Assembly: GCA_002869605.1 (NCBI GenBank)
Contig: PKUI01000059.1
Coordinates: forward strand, 1 to 13,556
DNA length: 13,556 nucleotides
Reading direction: 5' to 3'
DNA from: Desulfuromonas sp.
Lineage (GTDB): Bacteria; Desulfobacterota; Desulfuromonadia; Desulfuromonadales; SZUA-401
Part shown: positions 7,470-13,556 of the stretch, piece after piece
How positions within the stretch are numbered: position 1 is the stretch's first letter
Layout of the letters: every line of letters begins with the position of its first letter
Position numbers and translations under genes: made by a program
The notes under the pieces: generated by a model
What the model saw: the letters and a program-made list of their open reading frames with translations, nothing else
Told to the model about the DNA's origin: nothing
The model's database searches: none

Positions 7470-7507
7470 AAAGCGTCCCAGCCACCTTGGTGGTTGGGAC
7501 GCTTTTT
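7470..7507. terminator. Strong, probably bidirectional terminator between convergent genes
   Basis: The arms at 7470-7486 and 7489-7505 form a 17-base inverted repeat with a single G-U wobble on the plus-strand transcript. In practice the innermost pairs open to make the loop. Five T residues follow on the plus strand (7503-7507). On the minus strand the hairpin is followed by a T-rich stretch (CTTTGTTTTGG). It lies between the response regulator ending at 7392 and the cupin gene ending at 7580, so it can serve both. Confidence 0.9.
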
Positions 7508-7579
7508 ATCTGCAGTCTAAGCAGTTGTTCCATTGATATACCGACCCTACCCACTCAAAGGAGAGACGTCTATAACAGT

Positions 7580-7903
7580 TTATTCCGCTCCTGCCGACAC
7601 GCTCAAAAACACCAGACCTTCATCCCCGGTGTTCTCCACTCCGTGCGACTCTCCTGCAGGTGCAACCAGTACGGACCCGGGAGCAACGGCCTGCGGTGCC
7701 TTCCCCTCGGAGAGATAATTCCCCTCACCTTCGAACACCACCCAGATATGATCCCCGGCATGTACATGCGGGTGGATGTGCTGCCCCGGTAGCAGGCACC
7801 AGAGCGTGGAGCGGCTGTGCTCGGTTTCATTCAGCACCACCTTGTTCGCCTTATCGCGCGAATAGCTGATCTTCTCCTGGTAATCCCACTGCATGGCACT
7901 CAT
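7580..7903 (-). CDS. Small single-domain cupin
   Basis: A 107-residue single beta-barrel cupin, likely cytosolic and metal-binding; substrate unknown. Motif 1 begins at G40 and has H46-V-H48, then H52 where most cupins have the Glu ligand, followed by VVFEGEG. Motif 2 is GSVLVAPAGESHGVEN with H87 and N91. This predicts a four-His metal site (46, 48, 52, 87), seen in some cupins. No second domain is present, so a regulator or small dioxygenase/isomerase-type protein are both possible. The start is fixed by a perfect AGGAGGT (complement of 7909-7915) five bases before the ATG. It lies downstream of sfrA but is separated from it by a hairpin terminator, and a candidate promoter overlaps the sfrA stop codon. 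Confidence 0.9.
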   Translation of the reverse strand: MSAMQWDYQEKISYSRDKANKVVLNETEHSRSTLWCLLPGQHIHPHVHAGDHIWVVFEGEGNYLSEGKAPQAVAPGSVLVAPAGESHGVENTGDEGLVFLSVSAGAE

Positions 7904-7920
7904 GCGCTACCTCCTGAAAT

Positions 7921-7950
7921 GAAAAGGCGGCACCCGAGATGGGCGCCGCC
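7921..7950 (-). terminator. Terminator after sfrA
   Basis: Read on the minus strand, GGCGGCGCCC (7950-7941) pairs with GGGTGCCGCC (7935-7926) through a 10-bp stem with one G-U wobble and a 5-base loop. It is followed by TTTTCATTT. This should end the sfrBA transcript just before the cupin's Shine-Dalgarno. Partial read-through into the cupin is possible. Confidence 0.8.
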
Positions 7951-7954
7951 TGCA

Positions 7955-7983
7955 AGTATAAACAGCTTGTCGCTTAGGCTCAA
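7955..7983 (-). promoter_or_regulatory. Candidate promoter for the cupin gene
   Basis: On the minus strand TTGAGC (7983-7978, 4 of 6 to consensus) and TATACT (7960-7955, 5 of 6) are 17 bases apart. The -35 overlaps the TGA stop of sfrA. A transcript from here would begin at or just before the hairpin at 7950-7926, giving the cupin mRNA a 5' stem-loop. Confidence 0.4.
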
Positions 7984-10535
7984 GCCTTGGCGACGCTGAC
8001 CTGGGTCAGGTTACCGGCGGCCACCAGCGTATTCACAGGTGCCGTCGCGTACTGTGCCGGTGCGAACAACAGACCGGCGGGAACCCCGCTGCCAACACGT
8101 GCCTTGACCGTGAGCGACGCGCTGGCGGTCTTGAGTTCCACCATGTTGCCGTCTTGCACACCAAGTTTTTCGGCGTCGGCGTCGTTGATCGCCACGTAGG
8201 CCTCGCCTTCGGCCTGCGAGCAGTTGACCCCTGCCACCGTCGAGGTGCCGAACTGGAACATCGACTTGCCAACCAGCAATTGCAGGCCGTCGTCCGATAA
8301 GCCCTTACTTTCGACCTTCACGTAGTTGAGGCTTTTATCCGCGGGACGATAGGCTTCCTTGACGCAGGAGCGGTACTCCCCTTCAACACTGCAGACCTCG
8401 GTGTAAAGTGGCACCAGCTTCTTCATCTCGTCCGCGATGTCCGTAGCGGAAATCGAACCATGCCCTGGACGGAGACGCTTGTAGAGTGCTACGAGGACGT
8501 CCCATTCGCTGCGAGCCGCAGGCTCGAGGGCTTTTGCAAGACAGCTGACGCGGTTATCTAGCGAGGTGACGCTGCCCTGCTTCTCAAACGGGGTGGTGCC
8601 AGGGAGCACAACATCGGCCAGGGCCGTCAGTTCGCTGGCAAGTACGTCCTGGACCACCAGGAACTCGACCTTCTCAAGCGCCTTGCGCCAGCGGGCGGCT
8701 TCCGGGAAGCTGACCAGCGGATTGGTGCCGGCCAGATAGAGGTAGCGGATGTCCCCCGCCTCGATCCCCTTGAGAATCCCTTCGGCGTTAAGCCCATCGA
8801 TAGGCAGCTCAACCTTCCAGGCTTCTTCGAACGCCTTGCGGCTATCAGCATAAGGCTGGTGTCCAGGGAGCGCTTCGGAGTAGCAACCCATATCCAGCAC
8901 ACCGATGGTGTTGCCCTTCTCGGCAACCGGGAACAGTCCCCCCAGATCACCATGCAAGGCACCACTGACCAGGGCGAGGTTACCAATGGCCTGGGCCTTA
9001 TCGGCGGCATCGGCGCTCTTGGTCACATCGTTACCAAAGACAATGGCAACCGAGGAGGCTTCACCGATAAGGGCGGCAGCTTCTTCGAGCAGGGCCACAT
9101 CGACACCGGCTTCGGCTGCGAGCTTGGTGACATCGAGAGCACCAAGATGCTGATTGAGTTCATCGAGGTTGGCGACAAAGCGCTGCAGATAGTCGTTGTC
9201 GGCCAGGCCCTTGTCGAGGATCAGCTTGGAGAGGGCGTTGGCCACGGCGACCTCGGTGCCGGGGCGATACGCCAGGTGCACATTGGAATGGCGGGTCAGC
9301 TTGACCTTGCGCATGTTGGCAACCACAAGCTTGCCGTCGTTCTTGCGGCACGCCGCTTCGATCTGCCAGTCGATGGCCGGAGCTTCGGCGGTCACGTCGC
9401 TACCGAGCACCAGCACCGCGCCGCTCTTGGCGATGCGATCAATGGGGTTGCTGGAGCCACGCAGGCCGAGGCTGTCGACCAATGCCTGCTGCACCGGCAG
9501 GGTTCCAAAGCGCGCCTCGGAGTCGATGTTGTTGCTCCCCATGGCGACGCGCATCAACTTCTGAAACAGGTAGTTTTCTTCGTTGGTCAGGTGCGCCGAA
9601 GCGAAACCGGCAATCGCTTTGCCACCAATCTGGTCGCGTACCTCTTCGGCCTTGTCGGCCGCCACCTTGATGGCCATGTCCCAGTCCACTTCGCGCTGTA
9701 CACCCTGCTCCATGAGCAGCGGCGTGCTGAGGCGTTTGTCGGAGTGGACATAGTCATAACCGAAGAAGCCACCGACACACAGATTGCCGTCATTGCGGTT
9801 GCCACCCTCGGAGGTGACGCGGAAGATCTCATTGTCCTTGACGTGCACGTCGATCTCGCACTGGCTGGCACAGCCGGTACAGACCGAGCGGTTGGCCTTC
9901 ATCTGCCAGGGACGGGCGCGGAACTTAAACGCCTTGGAGATCATGGTACCGGTCGGGCAAACCTGCACGCAGTTGCCGCAGAATTCGCATAGCTCAAGGT
10001 GCTTATCGATGAACGCCTTGTCCCCCTTGTCGTTGACATACAGGGCACTCGAGCCGACTGTCTCGTGGCAGACCTTGACGCACTTTTCGCACATCACGCA
10101 GCGGGATGGGACCTGCTGGATCAGGGGCCAGCGATCGATGGCCGGCGGATTGACATCTTCGGCCGCAAACGGCTGCTTATCGACGTCGAGCTCGTAGCAG
10201 ATGTTCTGAAGATCGCACTCACCGCCGGCGTCGCACACCGGGCAATCGAGAGGATGGTTGACCAGCAACAGTTCGACCACCTGGCGGCGAATGGCTTTCA
10301 GCTTGTCGGACTGGGTGGTAACGTTCATGCCGTCGATAGCGACCGTGTTGCAGGCCGTCATCGGCTTGTCAGCGCCTTCGATTTCGACCACGCAGATACG
10401 GCATGCGCCGGTCGGGGAAATCTTCTTCAGGAAGCACAGCGTGGGAATCTGGACGCCAACTTGCTCGGCAGCTTCCAGGATCGTCGCACCCGACTTGATC
10501 TGTACGTCCTTACCGTCGATCTTGAGATTGACCAT
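7980..10535 (-). CDS. sfrA: NADPH-linked Fe(III) reductase alpha subunit SfrA-like (NuoG/FdhA family)
   Basis: An 851-residue iron-sulfur protein of the NuoG/formate-dehydrogenase-alpha family. In order: a [2Fe-2S] ferredoxin domain (C34, C45, C48, C62); a His-Cys3 [4Fe-4S] site (H94, C98, C101, C107); a two-cluster ferredoxin domain (C146/149/152/156 and C183/186/189/193); a molybdopterin-type Fe4S4 domain (C219, C222, C226, C253); and a large molybdopterin-oxidoreductase-like body. No in-frame Sec codon or Cys stands at the usual FDH metal position (SEARFGT), and the Lys after the last Fe4S4 Cys (CVKG in FDHs) is Gly (CVGG). Formate oxidation is therefore unlikely. Pairing with an SfrB-like flavoprotein points to the cytosolic SfrAB enzyme of Geobacter. 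I preferred the ATG at 10535 (AAGGTG eight bases upstream) over a GTG at 10571, which would add 12 non-conserved residues. Confidence 0.88.
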   Translation of the reverse strand: MVNLKIDGKDVQIKSGATILEAAEQVGVQIPTLCFLKKISPTGACRICVVEIEGADKPMTACNTVAIDGMNVTTQSDKLKAIRRQVVELLLVNHPLDCPVCDAGGECDLQNICYELDVDKQPFAAEDVNPPAIDRWPLIQQVPSRCVMCEKCVKVCHETVGSSALYVNDKGDKAFIDKHLELCEFCGNCVQVCPTGTMISKAFKFRARPWQMKANRSVCTGCASQCEIDVHVKDNEIFRVTSEGGNRNDGNLCVGGFFGYDYVHSDKRLSTPLLMEQGVQREVDWDMAIKVAADKAEEVRDQIGGKAIAGFASAHLTNEENYLFQKLMRVAMGSNNIDSEARFGTLPVQQALVDSLGLRGSSNPIDRIAKSGAVLVLGSDVTAEAPAIDWQIEAACRKNDGKLVVANMRKVKLTRHSNVHLAYRPGTEVAVANALSKLILDKGLADNDYLQRFVANLDELNQHLGALDVTKLAAEAGVDVALLEEAAALIGEASSVAIVFGNDVTKSADAADKAQAIGNLALVSGALHGDLGGLFPVAEKGNTIGVLDMGCYSEALPGHQPYADSRKAFEEAWKVELPIDGLNAEGILKGIEAGDIRYLYLAGTNPLVSFPEAARWRKALEKVEFLVVQDVLASELTALADVVLPGTTPFEKQGSVTSLDNRVSCLAKALEPAARSEWDVLVALYKRLRPGHGSISATDIADEMKKLVPLYTEVCSVEGEYRSCVKEAYRPADKSLNYVKVESKGLSDDGLQLLVGKSMFQFGTSTVAGVNCSQAEGEAYVAINDADAEKLGVQDGNMVELKTASASLTVKARVGSGVPAGLLFAPAQYATAPVNTLVAAGNLTQVSVAKA

Positions 10536-10563
10536 CGAATCTTCACCTTTGACTTGGTAGCGT

Positions 10564-10602
10564 GAGAGCACGGGCTCTCCGTTGCCGGTCCCACGGGACC
10601 GG
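10564..10602 (-). other. Two tandem hairpins between sfrB and sfrA
   Basis: The 87-base intercistronic gap contains two perfect inverted repeats. The first is CCGGTCCC/GGGACCGG (10585-10592 and 10595-10602, two-base centre). The second is GAGAGC/GCTCTC (10564-10569 and 10574-10579, four-base loop). Neither is followed by a T-run on the minus strand. They look like RNA processing or stability elements that could set different subunit levels, not terminators. Confidence 0.6.
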
Positions 10603-10622
10603 GAAAGCAGTCTCGTCGTTGT

Positions 10623-12575
10623 TTAGCTGACGGCCAGCATCGCCACACGATAGCAGCGCAGGCAGCGTTCAGCTTCGCGTGCAGCCTGACTCTCAGGCAT
10701 GGCCAGTTCTATCTCATCGTAGTTCTGGGCACGCTCGGCACCGTCGACCTTCGGCTGGTGTTCGCGGTGCAGTCCACCGCAAATACCGATCTCCTCGTTC
10801 TTGTCGAACACGCCGAGGGTGTTGAGGATATCTTCCATCGCCTCTTCATCGTTGAGGGAGGCCTTCCCCTCGGCGAGGTAGCGGTTCATAACGCTCGCGG
10901 CACGACGGCCATGACTGACCGCCAGCACCACGGTCATGGCACCGTACTCGCAGTCGCCACCAGCGAAGACGCCGGCGTTGTCGGTCATCATGGTCCCACC
11001 GTGGGTAACGATACTGCGCCAGCGGGTCTGCTCGATGCCGTAATCGCCATCCTCGAGGTAGGAGAGGTCCGGATCCTGGCCGATCGCCGGGATCACCAGA
11101 TCACAGCCGATCACGTACTCGCTGCCGGGGACCGGTTCGGGACGGCGACGTCCCGAATCGTCCGGCTCGCCGAGCTCCATCTTCTGGACCTCGACACCGG
11201 TGATCTTGTTATTCTCGGTGATCAGCTTGGTCGGCAGGGCGAGGAACTCGAACTTGACATTTTCTTCCTCGGCATCGTCGACCTCGTACGGCTCGGCCGG
11301 CATCTCCTTGCGGGTCCGGCGGTAGAGCAGGGTCGATTCCTCGCAGCCCTCGCGCAGGGCAACACGCACGCAGTCAATGGCGGTGTTACCGCCGCCGACC
11401 ACAACCACCCGTTTGGGGGTCTCGATATCCTCGCCGAGAGCTACGGCGCGCAGGTAGTGGATACCACCTTCGGAGAAACCTTCGTAGCCCTGGTCTTCCC
11501 CTTCGACGCCCATCGGCTTAGACTTGAAGGCGCCGGTGCCGAGGAAGACCGCGTCGTACTGATCCTTGAGTTCACGCAGCGACACATCGCGGCCAAGCTT
11601 GACACCGTACTCGATTTCCACCCCGAGAGCGGCGATGACATCGGCCTCGCGCTGCAGCAGCGGACGCGGCATGCGGTAGTCGGGGATACCGACAGCAACG
11701 GTGCCGCCCGGCTCGGAGAGCATGTCGATGATCTTGACCTTGTGCCCTTCGAGTGCCAGGTAATAGGCGCAGGTCAGGCCGGCCGGACCGGCGCCGACGA
11801 CGATGACCTTCTTGCCGGTCGACGCCTTCGGAATCATCGGCGGCTGCTTGTGATGCATCCATTCGTGGTCGGAAGCGACACGCTTCATGACCATGATGCT
11901 CACCGGCTCATCGACCAGGGCGCGGCGGCAGCCCGCCTCGCAGGGATGCGGACAGACGCGACCACAGACCGCAGGGATCGGCATGTAGTTACGGATGGTC
12001 GCCAGCGACTCGTCGTGGCGGCGATCCTTGATCTCTTCGATGTAGGTCGGAATATCAATATGTGCCGGGCAACGATCGATGCAGGGCGCGGTCAGCTTGG
12101 AGTGATACGCCTTGGCTGCCTTCGGCTTGCGCTCGCCACGGATGAAGGCGAGATAGTCGTCGCGGAAGTGTTTGACCGTATCGAGGACCGGGATTGCCGA
12201 GGTCATGCACAGGGTGCACTTGCAACTCTCGAGCAGCGTGGAGAGTCCCTCGAGGGTGTCGAGGTCCTCCTCTTTCCCCTGGCCATTGAGAATCCGACCG
12301 AGGGTATCCATCATCACTCGCGTCCCCTTCTTGCCGGGAGAACACTTGGCGCAGCAGTATTTCTCCTGCACCTCTTTCATGTACTCGGCCGCCAGTGCAA
12401 CCACGTCGGTTTCGGGATCAATGACGATCACCCCGTCCCAACCGATCAATGCACCAACATTGCCTTCATCAAGATACTTCTGGGGGAGCTTCAGCTTCAA
12501 GGTGTCGAGAGCGATCTCTTCCTTACGACCATCGACAATATTTCTACCCCAGCTGGAAAAAACCACCTGTGCCAA
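10623..12575 (-). CDS. sfrB: NADPH-linked Fe(III) reductase beta subunit SfrB-like (GltD-type flavoprotein)
   Basis: A 650-residue flavo-iron-sulfur protein that should oxidise NADPH and pass electrons to SfrA. The N-terminal part holds a NuoF-like [4Fe-4S] region (C74/C75, C78, C118, C120, C123 with SPGKKGT). A GltD/dihydropyrimidine-dehydrogenase-type cluster domain follows (C165, C169, C204, C208, C212, C216). Then comes an FAD fold (GAGPAG, 261-266), an NAD(P) fold (GGGNTA, 394-399) and a closing FAD motif (NAGVFAGGDCEYGA). A final RCLRC pair sits near the C-terminus. The start is TTG, supported by a perfect AGGAGGT (complement of 12581-12587) five bases upstream. In Geobacter sulfurreducens SfrAB was purified as an NADPH-dependent Fe(III) reductase and later tied to acetate and NADPH metabolism; the same role here is inferred from architecture and pairing. 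Confidence 0.9.
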   Translation of the reverse strand: MAQVVFSSWGRNIVDGRKEEIALDTLKLKLPQKYLDEGNVGALIGWDGVIVIDPETDVVALAAEYMKEVQEKYCCAKCSPGKKGTRVMMDTLGRILNGQGKEEDLDTLEGLSTLLESCKCTLCMTSAIPVLDTVKHFRDDYLAFIRGERKPKAAKAYHSKLTAPCIDRCPAHIDIPTYIEEIKDRRHDESLATIRNYMPIPAVCGRVCPHPCEAGCRRALVDEPVSIMVMKRVASDHEWMHHKQPPMIPKASTGKKVIVVGAGPAGLTCAYYLALEGHKVKIIDMLSEPGGTVAVGIPDYRMPRPLLQREADVIAALGVEIEYGVKLGRDVSLRELKDQYDAVFLGTGAFKSKPMGVEGEDQGYEGFSEGGIHYLRAVALGEDIETPKRVVVVGGGNTAIDCVRVALREGCEESTLLYRRTRKEMPAEPYEVDDAEEENVKFEFLALPTKLITENNKITGVEVQKMELGEPDDSGRRRPEPVPGSEYVIGCDLVIPAIGQDPDLSYLEDGDYGIEQTRWRSIVTHGGTMMTDNAGVFAGGDCEYGAMTVVLAVSHGRRAASVMNRYLAEGKASLNDEEAMEDILNTLGVFDKNEEIGICGGLHREHQPKVDGAERAQNYDEIELAMPESQAAREAERCLRCYRVAMLAVS

Positions 12576-12629
12576 AACCGACCTCCTATCGGGAAACGAC
12601 CCGCGGGACTGGACGCAAACAAACGCGAC

Positions 12630-12649
12630 GCCGGGCGCACAGCGCCGGC
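12630..12649 (-). other. GC-rich hairpin in the sfrB leader
   Basis: GCCGGCGC (12649-12642) can pair with GCGCCCGGC (12638-12630) with one bulged base and a three-base loop. It lies in the roughly 90-base leader predicted for sfrB. A T-rich stretch follows only after several bases, so it is not a clear terminator. A regulatory role is possible but unsupported. Confidence 0.3.
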
Positions 12650-12675
12650 ATCGCTCATGGAACGACTAGATATTT

Positions 12676-12704
12676 TGTATACAGTATGCAGATTAATAGC
12701 ACAA
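12676..12704 (-). promoter_or_regulatory. Candidate sfrBA promoter overlapped by a palindromic operator-like site
   Basis: On the minus strand TTGTGC (12704-12699) and TATACA (12681-12676) are 17 bases apart: a weak -35 and a moderate -10. The -10 is embedded in the 15-base dyad TGTATAC-A-GTATGCA (plus strand 12676-12690), which has one mismatch. A GTATAC-type core at this position resembles GntR-family operators, but the regulator is not in the window. The start point would be about 94 bases before the sfrB TTG. Confidence 0.45.
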
Positions 12705-12809
12705 CAGCGAACAGCGAATCAAGGGGAAAATTCCCTTTCTCCGCCGGCGACTCAAAGCTCAAAGGTGCAGAATCAGCTGTTTTTTCGGACCTCGAACAGG
12801 TCTTGGTAA

Positions 12810-13250
12810 TTACTCATCTTTTTGTGGTGAATCCGGTTTTCCAGGGAGCATCGGCATCCCGGAAGCCAGCTCCCAACTGCCAACCTGCAAACGGTCTCCG
12901 GCACGATATTCCCAGACCTGCTGCGAATCAATCCGCTTGACGGTGGCCGAAGGCAACAGGTAGTAATCAATGTCCATCGTCACCTCGGCAGTCTCTTCGT
13001 CGACCATTTTGAAGCCGGTGACACGCGTCTCAACCACATGCAGATCCTCGACCCCTTTCCAGTTCGCCCTGAAAGCTTCGCGCTCCTCCGCAACCACGTA
13101 CGCAGCCACCACATCGATATCCTGCCAGCGCAGACGCTCCGCAAAGGACCTGGTCATCTTGAGCAGATTCGACGTCGGTATCGGCGTCGAAGCACATCCT
13201 GCCAACAGTGTCAAAAACAGCGTCCCCGCTACGGCCGCCCGAAGAACCAT
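12810..13250 (-). CDS. Small lipoprotein of unknown function
   Basis: A 146-residue predicted lipoprotein. It opens with a short signal peptide (MVLRAAVAGTLFLTLLAGC) whose lipobox L16-A-G-C19 would be lipidated at Cys19. The mature part alternates helix and strand (KMTRSFAERLRWQDI, EVTMDIDYYLLPS, DSQQVWEYRAGD). Its length and layout resemble small NTF2-like lipoproteins, but I do not recognise a named family. The ATG at 13250 has GGGGGAG about five bases upstream. An ATG-initiated extension to 13289 would put 13 polar residues before the signal and is unlikely. It follows the MTHFR-type gene by 45 bases on the same strand, so the two are probably co-transcribed; no functional link to folate metabolism is evident. 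Confidence 0.85.
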   Translation of the reverse strand: MVLRAAVAGTLFLTLLAGCASTPIPTSNLLKMTRSFAERLRWQDIDVVAAYVVAEEREAFRANWKGVEDLHVVETRVTGFKMVDEETAEVTMDIDYYLLPSATVKRIDSQQVWEYRAGDRLQVGSWELASGMPMLPGKPDSPQKDE

Positions 13251-13295
13251 CTTCACTCCCCCTTCAGCAAAAGGCTCACATTCCATCACCGACCG

Positions 13296-13556
13296 CTAAC
13301 GCAGCCCGCGGATCACTTCCAACAGCTCCAGGGCAGGCTCGACCTTGCCGAAGGGCGGCATCAGGTAGAAACCCGCGACCTCACCGGAGAGCGCTTCAAC
13401 CAGTTCACGAGCAATAGCCAGCCCCTGCCTTGCCCCGGCCGCACCGGAGGTGGCAGCCATGCGCTTGCGCACCTCGTCAGGCAACACGATCCCCGGCACC
13501 TCGTTGTGCAGAAATTCCGCATTGCGACCACTGACCAACGGCAGAATACCGACCAG
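13296..13556 (-). CDS. C-terminal part of bifunctional homocysteine S-methyltransferase / methylenetetrahydrofolate reductase
   Basis: The gene runs off the right edge, so only the last 86 codons and a TAG stop (13298-13296) are seen; the start is outside. The frame is open to the edge, adding LVGILP before LVSGRNAEFLHNEVPG. That signature and the later YLMPPFGK typify the MTHFR domain of two-domain proteins (YitJ-like), which join an N-terminal homocysteine methyltransferase to a C-terminal 5,10-methylenetetrahydrofolate reductase. MetF of the E. coli type has a different sequence here. The product acts in the cytosol in methionine and one-carbon metabolism. The methyltransferase half is presumed, not seen. 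The small lipoprotein gene lies 45 bases downstream. Confidence 0.9.
   Translation of the reverse strand: MVGILPLVSGRNAEFLHNEVPGIVLPDEVRKRMAATSGAAGARQGLAIARELVEALSGEVAGFYLMPPFGKVEPALELLEVIRGLR

Noticed and set aside
8859..9992. 377-codon open frame on the plus strand opposite sfrA
   Set aside because: Antisense shadow of a well-supported iron-sulfur protein; composition is odd and no domain is recognisable.
12781..12806. Inverted repeat after the lipoprotein stop as its terminator
   Set aside because: On the minus strand the GACCT/AGGTC stem is short and is followed by A residues, not T residues.
10758..12809. 683-codon open frame on the plus strand opposite sfrB
   Set aside because: It mirrors a conserved flavoprotein codon for codon, has no family features, and is explained by the GC-rich third positions of the real gene.

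Overview
The window looks like chromosomal DNA from a deltaproteobacterium of the Geobacter/Desulfuromonas type (Desulfuromonadales). The best pointer is a two-gene minus-strand unit encoding an SfrB/SfrA-like NADPH-linked flavo-iron-sulfur oxidoreductase, an enzyme known from Geobacter sulfurreducens as a soluble NADPH-dependent Fe(III) reductase. A response regulator of REC-PATAN-J/TPR layout and a bifunctional homocysteine methyltransferase/methylenetetrahydrofolate reductase fit the same group. Assignment is by recognition of families, not by a search. I see no transposase, CRISPR array, rRNA, tRNA or phage gene.

Layout. Positions 2-109 are the 3' end of a plus-strand gene, possibly htpG, followed by a strong intrinsic terminator (221-250). 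A plus-strand series follows. It starts with a tandem CDGSH-type iron-sulfur protein whose second site has Cys in place of the His ligand (425-679). Next is a large membrane protein with two N-terminal MJ0042-like zinc ribbons and a duplicated beta-rich extracytoplasmic module (767-3505). Then come plsY (phospholipid synthesis, 3713-4306), mltG (peptidoglycan chain-length control, 4375-5385) and a response regulator with a J-like domain and TPRs (5416-7392). mltG has a near-consensus sigma70 promoter and is probably co-transcribed with the regulator. A long, probably bidirectional terminator (7470-7507) closes this half.

The rest is on the minus strand. In transcription order it reads: the C-terminal part of the bifunctional MTHFR protein (running off the right edge), a small lipoprotein, then sfrB (TTG start), sfrA, a terminator and a small cupin. 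The sfrBA leader has a palindrome overlapping a candidate -10 box. The sfrB-sfrA gap holds two back-to-back hairpins with no U-tract.

Possible joint functions: plsY, mltG and the regulator concern the cell envelope or its control. The metF-like gene and sfrBA concern C1 and NADPH/redox metabolism. The least described item is the 912-residue zinc-ribbon/polytopic/beta-repeat protein, followed by the variant CDGSH protein.
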